Source of the DNA: Halostella salina
GTDB lineage: Archaea; Halobacteriota; Halobacteria; Halobacteriales; Natronoarchaeaceae
NCBI RefSeq assembly: GCF_003675855.1
Contig: NZ_RCIH01000009.1
Location: 62,001 to 126,000, forward strand
DNA: 64,000 bases
Reading direction: 5' to 3'
This document shows, one piece after another, positions 24,951-34,799 of this stretch. How positions within the stretch are numbered: the stretch's first letter is position 1; each line of letters starts with the position of its first letter. The translations under genes and the position numbers were made by a program. Below the pieces are notes generated by a model. That model was not told the DNA's origin. It did no database searches and worked only from the letters and a program-made list of their open reading frames with translations.

Positions 24951-25019
24951 CGGTATTGTACAGATGTATCTCCCTATGCTATTGTATCTGTTCTCTGTTT
25001 AGCTCACTCACAGGAGGGT

Positions 25020-26894
25020 TTAGGATATTAGTTGGCGAGCGAGTTCCCGGACTGTCGCATCGATCGTACCGGTATCGGTGTACACGATCCGATCGAAATA
25101 CTGTGCGTGCTCGCCCGGCTCACCCTGTATGTAGACCGCATAGACGTTGAAGTTGCAACGGTCGATTTGCTCGAAGAACGCCTCCGTATCACCGGGTTCA
25201 CCGTCCGTGACGACGATCATGAACGAGTGGTCGCCCGAGCCGGTTGAGATCCGGTTTCGGGCGATCTCGACGGTCTCTGCCAGCGGAGTTCCCCCAGTAG
25301 CCCGCCCGGACATGATGTGATCGGCGAAGCGTTCGGGCGCTCCACCGAACGGGAGTTCCAGCCACGGAATGTTTTGCCAGAGCGAGAGCACGGACACGTC
25401 GATCCCCACAGCATGAAACGCATGGACGAGCTGTGCAGTTGCGATTTCCGCGGCCTCGATCTTGGACCGCACCATCGATCCTGACCGGTCGAGCACGAGC
25501 AGACAGCTGTAATCCCGCTGGTCGCCACGGACACGGCGCTTGAAGACGCGATCGCGCCCATGCGCTGCGCTGACGAGCTGTTGGGGATCTATCTGCCCCG
25601 TTCGGTGCCCGGATTGTTTGTCCGCTCGGCGACGTCGGCGCAGGGAGGATCGGAGGTCGTTTGCTAACGGTTGAGCACGACGCTTCGCCTGCTCCCATCG
25701 CTGTCTCTCCCCGTCCCCTTCATCGATTTCCGTTACGCCGACTCGCTGGAGGTCCGACTCGCTCGACTGCACGAGGTCGAGTAACTCCTCCGCTTCGCGT
25801 TGGAGTGAGGACGTAGATCCGTCGCTGTCGAGGAGCAGGTGTGGGCCTGTTGTACGCGAGGTTGGACTGACCTCCGAATGGGGTACCGGACGTTGGTCAG
25901 CCTCTCCTGAGCCAGGAGAGTAGTTCGACCGGTGATCCCCAGTATCGTCGGGGCTGGTACCCGATGCCCCCGGTTGCGTTGTGCGTTGGGTCGGGTCCGG
26001 GAGCGCCGTTGCCCGCTCCGATCGGTTGAGCACGTAGTCGCCCGCTTCCACAGGCCTGAACGGCTCTGTCTCGATCCTGATTGACTGGATGGTCGGTAAT
26101 TCGACCAGCCTGTCACGGACCGTCTCGAAGAACTCGTAGCCGCGGTCGACACGGTCACGGCCACTGGGGAGCGTCAACAGGTCGTCGATAAACTCCGGGA
26201 TCCGGTCAGCGAGGGCCGTCACCACGTCTCGACGACCACCGTGGACGTGGTGGGACTGGTTTTGCGGATCCACGATCGCTTGAAACCGTGGGTCGGAGCC
26301 GAACCCCTGTTCGAGAACACCGATCAAGAGCGCCTCGTAAACCGTGTACGTGAATCGGTCCTCGCCCTCATCGGCGAACTGATCGAGATATCGTTGATGA
26401 TCCCGTTGCTGTGACTGCCGGAACGTGTTGTTGAGCGTTCTGAAATCGTCTTCCAATGCGAACTCTCGCGCGAGCTGTGCCTCGATGACGACGTCTTCGG
26501 CGGCGTTGTAGAGCGTCCGGAAAAGGGTACGGTGACGGGGGATGATCTCGGACTGGCGCTGTTCGAACCGTTCGAAATCGGAGTACAAAACGTGCCCGAG
26601 TTCGTGAAACAGGAGCCCCATCTGGACACGCCGGTCCCACGTCGCTTCCGGAAGGTCCGTTTCGACCTGATCGTACTTTTCGACGGGGACGTGTATCTCG
26701 AAGTCGTGTGGATCTGACTCCGCCGCCGTATGTGCAAATGCGCCCGTTTGCTGGAACGTGACCCTGACCTGAAGAGCCGAGTCAGTAAGTACGTTCGCCA
26801 GCCGCTGTAGTTCCTCTCGTCGACGCTCCGACCGCCGGTCCGTGGTTGACAGCCGTGCAAGCGCACTGCGGGAGGTGTTCGGCGTTATTTCCAT
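25020..26894 (-). CDS. VWA-domain protein with N-terminal HExxH domain, module A
   Basis: Residues 97-101 are HELGH inside GLLFHELGHVLYSDFERF, followed by YNAAEDVVIEAQLA (Glu133/138), a zincin-like arrangement seen also in CobT and DUF2201 type VWA proteins. A disordered Ser/Pro/Thr-rich linker (about 300-370) and a basic helix (RRRRRADKQSGHR) lead to a C-terminal VWA domain. Its MIDAS is complete: DRSGS at 469-473, Thr in GGTPLAE (536) and Asp in VTDGEPG (564). MoxR/VWA pairs act as ATP-driven remodelling or metal-insertion machines. The gene starts two bases after the MoxR stop. It is a paralogue of 41356-43266. Confidence 0.85.
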   Translation of the reverse strand: MEITPNTSRSALARLSTTDRRSERRREELQRLANVLTDSALQVRVTFQQTGAFAHTAAESDPHDFEIHVPVEKYDQVETDLPEATWDRRVQMGLLFHELGHVLYSDFERFEQRQSEIIPRHRTLFRTLYNAAEDVVIEAQLAREFALEDDFRTLNNTFRQSQQRDHQRYLDQFADEGEDRFTYTVYEALLIGVLEQGFGSDPRFQAIVDPQNQSHHVHGGRRDVVTALADRIPEFIDDLLTLPSGRDRVDRGYEFFETVRDRLVELPTIQSIRIETEPFRPVEAGDYVLNRSERATALPDPTQRTTQPGASGTSPDDTGDHRSNYSPGSGEADQRPVPHSEVSPTSRTTGPHLLLDSDGSTSSLQREAEELLDLVQSSESDLQRVGVTEIDEGDGERQRWEQAKRRAQPLANDLRSSLRRRRRADKQSGHRTGQIDPQQLVSAAHGRDRVFKRRVRGDQRDYSCLLVLDRSGSMVRSKIEAAEIATAQLVHAFHAVGIDVSVLSLWQNIPWLELPFGGAPERFADHIMSGRATGGTPLAETVEIARNRISTGSGDHSFMIVVTDGEPGDTEAFFEQIDRCNFNVYAVYIQGEPGEHAQYFDRIVYTDTGTIDATVRELARQLIS

Positions 26895-26896
26895 CG

Positions 26897-28072
26897 TCAG
26901 AGGCTCTTTTCGAGAAGCGTCGCAACGAGCGAGGTGTCGTGGTCGTCGACTCGTGCGAGCAGTTCGCTCTCGGCGGCTGTCCGCAGGTCCATGAATCCCG
27001 TTTCCATGAACGTCGCTATGCGGACGAGCTCCCGGGTCGTGATCGGTGTTGTGAGCTCACCGTTCAGATACGCCTCACGGAGCCGTGTGGCGAAGTCCAC
27101 GAGGTCCTTGACCTGCTCTTCCTTTCGCCGGTCGATGTCCGTCCGCTCGAAAATGATCTCGACCTCGATCTCCGGCGGGACGTAATCGAGTTCGATATGT
27201 CTGAACCGGCCTTCGAAGGCGGCGTTCTGTTCGTAGGTGCCCTGATAGCCGGGATTGGCGGTTGCGATCACGCGGAACTGCTCGTGTGGCGTTATCACTT
27301 CGCCGGTCTGTGGGATGGTCAAAGACCGCGTGTTCTCCCGTTCCATGACGGCGTTGAGTGCGGCTGCCGTGTTCGCATCGGCCGCATTTATCTCGTCGAG
27401 CAACAGGACCCCGCCCTCGCGCACGGCCCGCGTAAGCGGGCCATCGACCCAGGAAGTCACACTCTCACCGCCGGGTGCGGAGACGAGCTGGAGATGGCCG
27501 AGCAGGTCCTCACGGTACGTCGTCTCCGACAGCGTGACTCGGTACAGCGGCCGGTTCGTCTGGGCACAGATGTACTTCGCCAAATAACTCTTGCCAACGC
27601 CCGGTGGCCCCTTCAGAACGACGTTCATGCCCGCATCGAGCGCCTTCGTGACGACTTGAACGTCAGTCTTGTCGGCGGCCGTCGTGCGCTCATAGTAGGC
27701 GTCTGCCGCGATATCGGGCACCTCCTCGTGGCCGACATCTTCCAACACGGGGAGTCGACCGAATCGCTCGTCAGTCGGTTGGCCAGCCTCGTCGACGGAC
27801 TGTGATACCCTCGATGGGCCCGAAAGTTCGTCACTTGAATGGGCGGCAGCCTCAGCTTGCGGGCCCGTGCCCCGGAGTCGCACGTAGATAGTCCCGTCGG
27901 AGCGGTCTTCCACACACAGAATGGCCAGACAGTCCAGGATCGCTTCCTCGCTCGCGCCGTCGACCGCATTCGAGATCCGGTCGACGACATCGCCTCTTGC
28001 CGGCGGCTGTGGCGCATCGCTGATGATGGCAGTCGCAAGGGGTGCGATCACATCTGACTTGATATCCGACAT
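26897..28072 (-). CDS. MoxR-type AAA+ ATPase with N-terminal helical domain, module A
   Basis: Walker A is GPPGVGKS (155-162) and Walker B is GVLLLDEINAAD (221-232). Sensor-1-type Asn lies in FRVIATANPGYQGTYE, and the arginine finger region is FEGRFRHIELDY. The order and the long insert before Walker B (LGHLQLVSAPGGESVTSW) are those of the MoxR/CbbQ group. Compared with module B it has 75 additional N-terminal residues that resemble a small winged helix (EEAILDCLAILCVEDRSDG). It is coupled to the VWA gene and follows the HEAT-propeller gene by about 125 bases. Confidence 0.9.
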   Translation of the reverse strand: MSDIKSDVIAPLATAIISDAPQPPARGDVVDRISNAVDGASEEAILDCLAILCVEDRSDGTIYVRLRGTGPQAEAAAHSSDELSGPSRVSQSVDEAGQPTDERFGRLPVLEDVGHEEVPDIAADAYYERTTAADKTDVQVVTKALDAGMNVVLKGPPGVGKSYLAKYICAQTNRPLYRVTLSETTYREDLLGHLQLVSAPGGESVTSWVDGPLTRAVREGGVLLLDEINAADANTAAALNAVMERENTRSLTIPQTGEVITPHEQFRVIATANPGYQGTYEQNAAFEGRFRHIELDYVPPEIEVEIIFERTDIDRRKEEQVKDLVDFATRLREAYLNGELTTPITTRELVRIATFMETGFMDLRTAAESELLARVDDHDTSLVATLLEKSL

Positions 28073-28198
28073 ACAGGTCTCCGTGTACTCACCATTTGAA
28101 GCAACCCACTTAAGTTACTGTTCGCGGACCGGTGTCGTTCGGAAACACTCTTGTCACCCCCCGACCCGATCATCTCCGGTGCGACTCCCGCTTGGCTC

Positions 28199-31100
28199 TC
28201 ATTCGATTGCGATCACCGTCCCAGTCGCGGTAGCAACGTAGACCGTGCCATCCACAAGAACCGGACGCGCATCTATCGGCTCACGGGTCTGGACCCGCCA
28301 CAGTTCCTCCCCGTTCGACTCACGGACACCATATAGAGTCCCACTTGCGGTCCCAACCACGACGGTCTCGCCGACGACTGTGGGGAATAGCGGACCGTCG
28401 TCGAACGGTACGCGCCACTCCTCACTACCATCGGTAGTGTCTATCGAATGTAAAACGCCAGTATCGGTGCCAGCGAAGAGTTGCGATGCAGTGACTGCTG
28501 TGGAGACGTTGTTCGCATCGCCCAGTTCCGTTCGCCACCGGACGGTCCCGTTCGAACTGTCAAGCGCAGCGATCCCGGCGTTCAGTGGGAACGCATACAC
28601 GGTATCCTGAAGGACTGCAGGTGGCGACCGGATCTGTTGACTGTCGCTTTCGAGTTCAGTAGCCCAGTACTCGCCCCCGTCAGTCGGGTCGATCGCGTGG
28701 ACGTGGTTTCCGCCGGACGTGACAAAGACGGTCTCGCCGTTGGTTGCGGGAGTAGAACAGTTGGACGTGGCTGTCTCGAAGGTCCAGCGTTCGGATCCAT
28801 CAGAGGTAGTCCGAGCGAGAAGTTTCCCGTCGCCGGTCCCTACGAGAACCGTTTCATCGATAACCGATGGTGTGGTGTTAACGGGACAGCCCGTCTCTAG
28901 CGTCCAGTTCTCAGTGCCGCTCTCGGTATCAAGCGCATAAACTTCGGCCGATTCGGAACGGATGTGGCCGACGTAGAGTGAACCATCGGACAGCGTCGGT
29001 GACGATCGGACCGTGTGGGTACCGCCGTCGCCGAACAGCTGACCGAGTCCTGTCTCGAACTCGTCACCGCGTCTGTACTGCCACCGCTTGTCGCCCGCAC
29101 CCGCGGATAGTGCCCAGATGTGGTACTCCCCGGCGATAAAAACGGTTCCATCGACCACGGCCGGGGATGCGTGTATCTGTTCACGGGTATCGAACGCCCA
29201 GCTTCTCGTTGTGCCGGGATCTGGCTGTGCTCCTCTCTGAACCGCTGTTCTGGCGTGGTTGTACTTGTTTGTGGGGACGCCAGCCGATCGAGCCTGCGGC
29301 GGCAACTGATCCTGGCTAAGCGCCCGCTCGATCCGGCGTTTTGCCTCCGTTGCCGCGGCTCGAACATCCGGGTGTGGATCGCTTTTACGAACTGTGATCC
29401 TGCGGAGATCCGCGTCCGTCCCGACGTAGCTCAGCGAACGGATGGCTGCAGCACGCACAGCTGGGTTGGGATCGTCAACCCGGCTGCGAATCCGTTCAAC
29501 GAGAGCGGCCTTAAGCGATACATGCACACTGAGAATCTCCGCCAGGGTTTCGGCGCATGTCGCACGTATTCGGCTCCGCTCCACGTCGAGTGATACCGCA
29601 AGCGCCCGGGAAACAGGTTGGCGAAAGCGTTGGGTGTGTCCGATAGTTGCCAAACACTCGATCGCCGAGCGCTGTACTGACGGTTCGATGTCACCGATCC
29701 GCTCAGCAATGTGACCGATCCTGTCCGAGACAGCCGCAGCCTCCGCATCTGCAACGGCCTGAAATGCCTCTACCCCGTGCTGGCGGAGCTTCGGGTCGTC
29801 CGCCGAGAGCGTACTGTCTAGCGTCTCCAGAGTTCGCTCTCGAAGCCCGGGTTCCCCGGCCGCGATCAACCCGAGTGCGATAGTGCTTCCACGCCGCCGT
29901 TCCAAGCATGACTCGTCCGACGTGACTGCTTCTCCGAGGTCGTCGACGACCGGCTCGATATCGACGATCGATTCGAGGCAAACCGTTGCAATACCCTCAG
30001 CAGCTCGGCGTCGTACCGTCGGTGCAGGGTCCCCGAGCTGGTCCGTTAGCAATTCGATGGCTATGGCGGAAGGGAAGTCAGCTGACTGTCCCAGCGAAAC
30101 CACTGCTTGGAGCGCTGCGAGTTGGATCTCCCACTCGTCGGTCAGGGCCTGTTCGATCGCCGCCCAGATCTCGCTGCGCGCGCTGTCAGTCGAGATAGCG
30201 GCGATGAACTGAGGCAACACCGCAAGAACCCGTTGCTGGCGGTCATGCGGCCCCTCTCCGAGCGTCGCCGCCATTTCGGCTGCGACATCCTTCGTGTATT
30301 CGGGACTGGCGTGCTCACAGATCGTCTTCGCAGCACGTTCGCGGAGGTCCGCATCGGCTGACCGTCTGAGCCAGGTCGTGACTTGCTCCGGGCGTGGCGT
30401 GACCACAGGGCCGGATGTCTGGTACGGTTCAAGCACTCGGAGAAACTCGGCGTGGCCGAGTTCGGTCAGGGTCGAGATCAGGATCGACTTGGCCTGTCGG
30501 CCCGTCTCAGATGTGCCTTCGAGACCGATGCGCGTGACACCTCGGTCGACACTATCGACTGCGTCCTGCGCTCGCGTCACATCCGTTGCCGGGTCGAAGA
30601 CGTTCCCGATATCGATAAGCGGGTAATCCAGTCGCTTGTCACCCTCCGTGAGCCCGATTTCGAGGGCCCGCAAATAATGGAGCAGGCCCCCGCTGCGCAT
30701 TGGTGGGAGCGTGTTTTCGTCCTCATCGTCGAGTGCACCACGAACCGCCGCAGGGGCCGACTCCGCAACCCGCAGTAATCGATCAGCGACGATCCCGTAT
30801 CCGTAAGCGCTCTCCGTCCCGCGGAGATTCGCGAGAAGCGCCTTCGTTCCCCCATCGGTCGCCGCGATCACCTCTCCGGACAGTTGTCCGACTATTTCCA
30901 AAACACCGTTCGGAACCTCGTCTTCAGTAGCGAGTTGGTCGAGTATCCGCTCGGCAAACAGCGTCTCGCATTCCGGTGCCGCCGTGATCACATCTCGGAT
31001 CGTTACTCTGGCGTGCTGCCGGTCGAACGGCGTCCAGTCCAGGAGCCCGGTGAGCGACTCCGCGATCGGAACAACCGTGTCAGGTGCCGCCTTTGCCAGC

Positions 31101-34036
31101 TCACCGACTGCGAACGTCGCGTGCGGAACTACCGGATGGGGGTTGAACAGTCTCGGTTCAAGCGTCTCCGTGACTGCGATCGAATCCACCGGTAGGAGGT
31201 CCGCCAGCTCGCCGATGGCTCGGATCGAACGCGCTTGGACGAACTGTGCATCCGCTTCGACTCCCGCTTCGAGATGGTTGAGGACCCTGGTACTTGCGAA
31301 CTCCGGGTTTCGACGGACCACAGCCTGGATCGCCGTGACTGCCTGGCCACGTACCAGATCGTTTTCGGAGTCAGTAAACAGGCCAAGTAGCTCTGCCAGC
31401 AGTTGCAGATCTATGTCGTCGCCAGGGTGGGTCTCAGGGATGGCAACTGCAGCCCCATCCGGCGAGAAGCGAGAGACGATCTCGGGAGTGATTGGATCTG
31501 GTTGATCGACGGCGGTAATATAGCCGAGCACGTGGCTGATGCTGCGCGTACGCAGATCCGGCCGTTCACCCGCGATGCGCTGAAGTCCATCGAGAGCAAC
31601 TGCGGCGTCACCGTTCGAATGGTTCACCAGTCTCCGGGCCACCCGGTCGACATCAGCCGTGGATACGTTCGCCACATCGATCTCGGAGACGAACCGGGGA
31701 TTCGGCGGCCGATCCGGGTCGTTGTGTTCGGACCGGGCTCGCTCTGCAGCACGCCGGACAGCTGTGTTCGGATGACCTGCCAGCTGGTCGAGTGCGGTCC
31801 TGGCAGCAGCCGATTCGAGTTGCGACAGCGGGGCGGCGAGATGTGTGAGTGTCCGAGGCCCCGCTACATCTAAACAGTTCACCATCGAATCCGCAGCCAG
31901 CGGTGTCAGATACGGCCATTCAGTCAGCGCTTCTTCGAGCACCGGCGCAGCAGCGTCGCGTGCTTCCGGCTGTTCAAGCACAGTACAGAGCGTTCGGACA
32001 ACGGCGGGGGCGACAGTAGGATGACTACCAACGAGACGGCCCAGAATCCGCTCTGTTGCGGCCTCCGTTTCCAGAACCTCATCCGATTCCGGGATTCGTC
32101 TGATCGTCGCTACGATACTCTCGATGGGTGGAAGCGCGGTCTCGGGATGATCCTCAGTAACGGCCGCAAGCGCCGCTCCGAACGCCAGCGGCGCCTCGGA
32201 GAATCGCTTTCGGAGCCATTCCACCGGCGGTGCCGCGTCCGTGGCGCGATATTCAGCGAGCGAATGCGCAGCAGCGAGTGCCGCCCACTGTGCTGGCTCC
32301 ACCCGGTCTGTCTCAAGTACCGCCAGTATTTGATCACTCACTTCGGCAACTCGGTCAGGTGCCTCCTGTGCCACCGAGAGCAATGCTTCCGCCGCGTCCC
32401 GCCCACCCGCATCACTCGGATGACCAGCCCATTCAGCCAACGCTTCCAGCGAATCCGTAAGCTCTCTGGGCGACTTCGTCGCGAAGACACGGAGACAACA
32501 GCTCGCAGTTGCACGGGAGATACCGCTTTCATCGGCACTCCGTCGCAGTTGATCGCTGATAGCCGGGATCGCCCGGGGAAACGTGTCGTTGATGTCCACC
32601 AATGCGTTAGCGACAGCCTCAGCATTGCCTGGGTACTGGGAGAGCTGTTCCAGGAGGGAGGCGGTCACTTGCGGCGTCGTCGCGGGCCACAGCTGTCCCG
32701 CGGTTCCCAGGGCCCGAAGAGCTCGCACCTGCACGTCTGCAGTCTCATCATGACGGGCCCACCGGAGCCACCGGACGATCTCGGTTCGATGATCCGGTGA
32801 CGCCATGCCGATGCTGAGAAGTGTGTCAACCGCCTGCTCGCGGACCCGGTCCGACTCGTGCCCGAGATGCACGGCGATGACAGCCAGATCGATCGCTTCG
32901 GCAGCAACCTGCCCGTGGGCTTCGATCGTTGTGAGCAGTTGCACCACTTCTTCGGGGTCGAAACCACTCTCTAGGAGCGCGGCGAGCCGGATGACCGTGG
33001 CACGTTCCCGAAGCGATGGAGTGGTCGAGACCACTGTATCGATCGCCGCAACCTTCGTTCGCAATCCGGTTGGGGTGTGGGCTGTGATACTGCGGATGAG
33101 TGCGTTCAGTCCGGCGACTGCTATGGCGTCGTCCAGAACTGCTACCGCCCCCAGTGCTTGTGCCGCAGCGTTGCGCTGTGCCCGATCAGCTGCGTGGACG
33201 CCGTCGATCAAGTGGCTACCGATCGTATCGATGTCGATCCGCTCCAGATACGATCGGCGTGCCTGTGTGGCGAGCTTCGCAATGCCGTTCGTAGCACGCT
33301 GTCGAGTCTCGTCGTCGAGGTGGGTCAACAGCTGCTCGTAGTCGGCCGACGGAGCGACATGGTCAGGGAGGATCGGCTCAATATTGGTGAACGTTCTGAC
33401 AGCCGTCGGGACAGAATTGCCCTCTTCAAGCCCCTGTTCGATAGTCCAAACGGTATTGGCCGCGTGTCTGCGAACCAACGCCGGTTCGACGGTCGCAAGT
33501 CGGGTCATCGACCACCGTATCTGCTCCTCTTCGTCCATCTGTGCTGCCAACGTCGATATGATGGGTTTCAGCAGCGCTGGATCCCGTCCAGCGACTGCAC
33601 ACACTGAGTCGACAATCGTCGTCTGGGGGTTATGCCGTATGACCGTGGCGAGTTGCTCCAGCATGGACGTGATTCCCGGCGGATCCACTCGGAGGGTCTC
33701 CAGCAGTAGCTGTCCTTCCGAGGGCCGTCGACCCTGTGCTCGGGGCCCTCCGGCGGTCACGTCGTAGTTCTCAAGGGGTGCGGCCGGAGCCGACAGGTCC
33801 GCACCCAGGTCCAACAGAAAGGAGAGCCCGGCTGTACGGATAGCCGGGTTTGCAGATGTAACTGCAGATGCGACAGCCTGTCGTGCCGTCTCAGCCGACC
33901 TATCGCTGCGACAGTATTCTAAGTGAGACTGCCGGAGGGTCCGGTGGTCAAGAAGTTCGACAGGGGAGCGTTCAGAACCGTCGCGTTTGGGTGTGTCCTC
34001 AGAGATGAGTGGAACAATTGGTTCGCAAATAATCAA
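28199..34036 (-). CDS. Giant HEAT-repeat protein with C-terminal PQQ-like beta-propeller, module A
   Basis: At 1945 residues this is the largest gene in the window. Residues about 40-1580 are tandem HEAT repeats (such as DPNPAVRAAAIRSLSYVG and DPHPDVRAAATEAKRRI). From about 1610 to the end is a PQQ-type propeller with repeats like SPAVVDGTVFIAGEYHIWAL and VYALDTESGTENWTLETG; VGTGDGKLLARTTSDGSERW is another blade. It has no signal peptide or TM, so it is probably cytoplasmic. The first possible start is TTG at 34036 after an in-frame TGA; no ATG occurs before residue about 128. The propeller could sense a ligand or partner and the HEAT solenoid could scaffold the MoxR/VWA pair. Both roles are inferred. 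Confidence 0.85.
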   Translation of the reverse strand: MIICEPIVPLISEDTPKRDGSERSPVELLDHRTLRQSHLEYCRSDRSAETARQAVASAVTSANPAIRTAGLSFLLDLGADLSAPAAPLENYDVTAGGPRAQGRRPSEGQLLLETLRVDPPGITSMLEQLATVIRHNPQTTIVDSVCAVAGRDPALLKPIISTLAAQMDEEEQIRWSMTRLATVEPALVRRHAANTVWTIEQGLEEGNSVPTAVRTFTNIEPILPDHVAPSADYEQLLTHLDDETRQRATNGIAKLATQARRSYLERIDIDTIGSHLIDGVHAADRAQRNAAAQALGAVAVLDDAIAVAGLNALIRSITAHTPTGLRTKVAAIDTVVSTTPSLRERATVIRLAALLESGFDPEEVVQLLTTIEAHGQVAAEAIDLAVIAVHLGHESDRVREQAVDTLLSIGMASPDHRTEIVRWLRWARHDETADVQVRALRALGTAGQLWPATTPQVTASLLEQLSQYPGNAEAVANALVDINDTFPRAIPAISDQLRRSADESGISRATASCCLRVFATKSPRELTDSLEALAEWAGHPSDAGGRDAAEALLSVAQEAPDRVAEVSDQILAVLETDRVEPAQWAALAAAHSLAEYRATDAAPPVEWLRKRFSEAPLAFGAALAAVTEDHPETALPPIESIVATIRRIPESDEVLETEAATERILGRLVGSHPTVAPAVVRTLCTVLEQPEARDAAAPVLEEALTEWPYLTPLAADSMVNCLDVAGPRTLTHLAAPLSQLESAAARTALDQLAGHPNTAVRRAAERARSEHNDPDRPPNPRFVSEIDVANVSTADVDRVARRLVNHSNGDAAVALDGLQRIAGERPDLRTRSISHVLGYITAVDQPDPITPEIVSRFSPDGAAVAIPETHPGDDIDLQLLAELLGLFTDSENDLVRGQAVTAIQAVVRRNPEFASTRVLNHLEAGVEADAQFVQARSIRAIGELADLLPVDSIAVTETLEPRLFNPHPVVPHATFAVGELAKAAPDTVVPIAESLTGLLDWTPFDRQHARVTIRDVITAAPECETLFAERILDQLATEDEVPNGVLEIVGQLSGEVIAATDGGTKALLANLRGTESAYGYGIVADRLLRVAESAPAAVRGALDDEDENTLPPMRSGGLLHYLRALEIGLTEGDKRLDYPLIDIGNVFDPATDVTRAQDAVDSVDRGVTRIGLEGTSETGRQAKSILISTLTELGHAEFLRVLEPYQTSGPVVTPRPEQVTTWLRRSADADLRERAAKTICEHASPEYTKDVAAEMAATLGEGPHDRQQRVLAVLPQFIAAISTDSARSEIWAAIEQALTDEWEIQLAALQAVVSLGQSADFPSAIAIELLTDQLGDPAPTVRRRAAEGIATVCLESIVDIEPVVDDLGEAVTSDESCLERRRGSTIALGLIAAGEPGLRERTLETLDSTLSADDPKLRQHGVEAFQAVADAEAAAVSDRIGHIAERIGDIEPSVQRSAIECLATIGHTQRFRQPVSRALAVSLDVERSRIRATCAETLAEILSVHVSLKAALVERIRSRVDDPNPAVRAAAIRSLSYVGTDADLRRITVRKSDPHPDVRAAATEAKRRIERALSQDQLPPQARSAGVPTNKYNHARTAVQRGAQPDPGTTRSWAFDTREQIHASPAVVDGTVFIAGEYHIWALSAGAGDKRWQYRRGDEFETGLGQLFGDGGTHTVRSSPTLSDGSLYVGHIRSESAEVYALDTESGTENWTLETGCPVNTTPSVIDETVLVGTGDGKLLARTTSDGSERWTFETATSNCSTPATNGETVFVTSGGNHVHAIDPTDGGEYWATELESDSQQIRSPPAVLQDTVYAFPLNAGIAALDSSNGTVRWRTELGDANNVSTAVTASQLFAGTDTGVLHSIDTTDGSEEWRVPFDDGPLFPTVVGETVVVGTASGTLYGVRESNGEELWRVQTREPIDARPVLVDGTVYVATATGTVIAIE

Positions 34037-34122
34037 TTTTGGCCTGCTTCACTCGCTCCATGCTTGCACACAATATCATCGAGGGCCAAACAGTCATGTA
34101 GCCTCAGTTGCATTGGCACAGT

Positions 34123-34431
34123 ATGTCGAAGGAGGGAGGAGAGGACGAGGAAGAGGAAGACATCGATGTTGACGATCTTCTGGCGGAGATCGATCAGGGT
34201 GAAAAGGAATTGCTGGAATTGGTCGAGTCCCCGGAGGATAACACCGAAGAGATCAAGGCGGAGATAACGGCATTAGCAGGACTCGCAAAGAAGACGCTCA
34301 GGTCGTACGACACGCTGACGACTAGGATAGAGCAGATGACCGAGCAGATGGAAGAAGAAACGAACCAACTGCAGGAACGATCAGGGGAAGCAATGGAAAG
34401 ACTTGGTATGGACGACTCGGACAGCAATTGA
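34123..34431 (+). CDS. Very acidic coiled-coil protein of 102 residues
   Basis: It starts MSKEGGEDEEEEDIDVDDLL and continues as heptad helices: AEITALAGLAKKTLRSYDTL then IEQMTEQMEEETNQLQERSG. It is divergent from the giant HEAT gene with 86 bases between starts, so regulation may be shared. It resembles the other coiled-coil proteins in plan but lacks their D/E-x-P N-terminal block. Function unknown. Confidence 0.6.
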   Translation: MSKEGGEDEEEEDIDVDDLLAEIDQGEKELLELVESPEDNTEEIKAEITALAGLAKKTLRSYDTLTTRIEQMTEQMEEETNQLQERSGEAMERLGMDDSDSN

Positions 34432-34439
34432 CGGTGCCC

Positions 34440-34595
34440 TCACTCCGAAAGTTCGTACCGCGAAAATTCCTGTCCCCCACAATCGGGACAAATTTCCGTT
34501 CGTTGGTCAACTGACCGCCCACAGCGACGGCATTCGACAATGGTCTCCGTGCGACCGCCAGATAGTAACTGATCGAGGACTGCACGGATACCCAT
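34440..34595 (-). CDS. Small zinc-ribbon protein of 51 residues
   Basis: The frame reads MGIRAVLDQLLSGGRTETIV, then ECRRCGRSVDQRTEICPDCG and ends SRYELSE. Two CxxC knuckles 13 residues apart form a rubredoxin-like ribbon. This layout is common among haloarchaeal miniproteins. It is convergent with the coiled-coil gene, with 8 bases between the stops. Confidence 0.7.
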   Translation of the reverse strand: MGIRAVLDQLLSGGRTETIVECRRCGRSVDQRTEICPDCGGQEFSRYELSE

Positions 34596-34799
34596 CGATC
34601 CCGGTATCTGACGGCTTGGTCTTAATCGTGATGGCTGTGGGCAGTCTCCATTCCGATCGGTGGGTTGCTGGTTCTGCCAGAAGCCTTACATGGCATGTAG
34701 ATCAACCAACTAGTGGAAGGAACCTGTCACACGCTCCTTCCATCCCCTTGTGTGAGGATCCTCACAAACTGTTCCAGTGGTGACCAAAACGGGGTTCGC

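Noticed and set aside
26846-27805. 319-codon plus-strand frame opposite MoxR/VWA
   Set aside because: It overlaps conserved Walker motifs on the minus strand and shows no recognisable domain.
32021-32800. 259-codon plus-strand frame opposite the giant HEAT gene
   Set aside because: It is Arg/Ser-rich, as expected of an antisense shadow of a GC-rich gene; the HEAT pattern on the other strand is unbroken.
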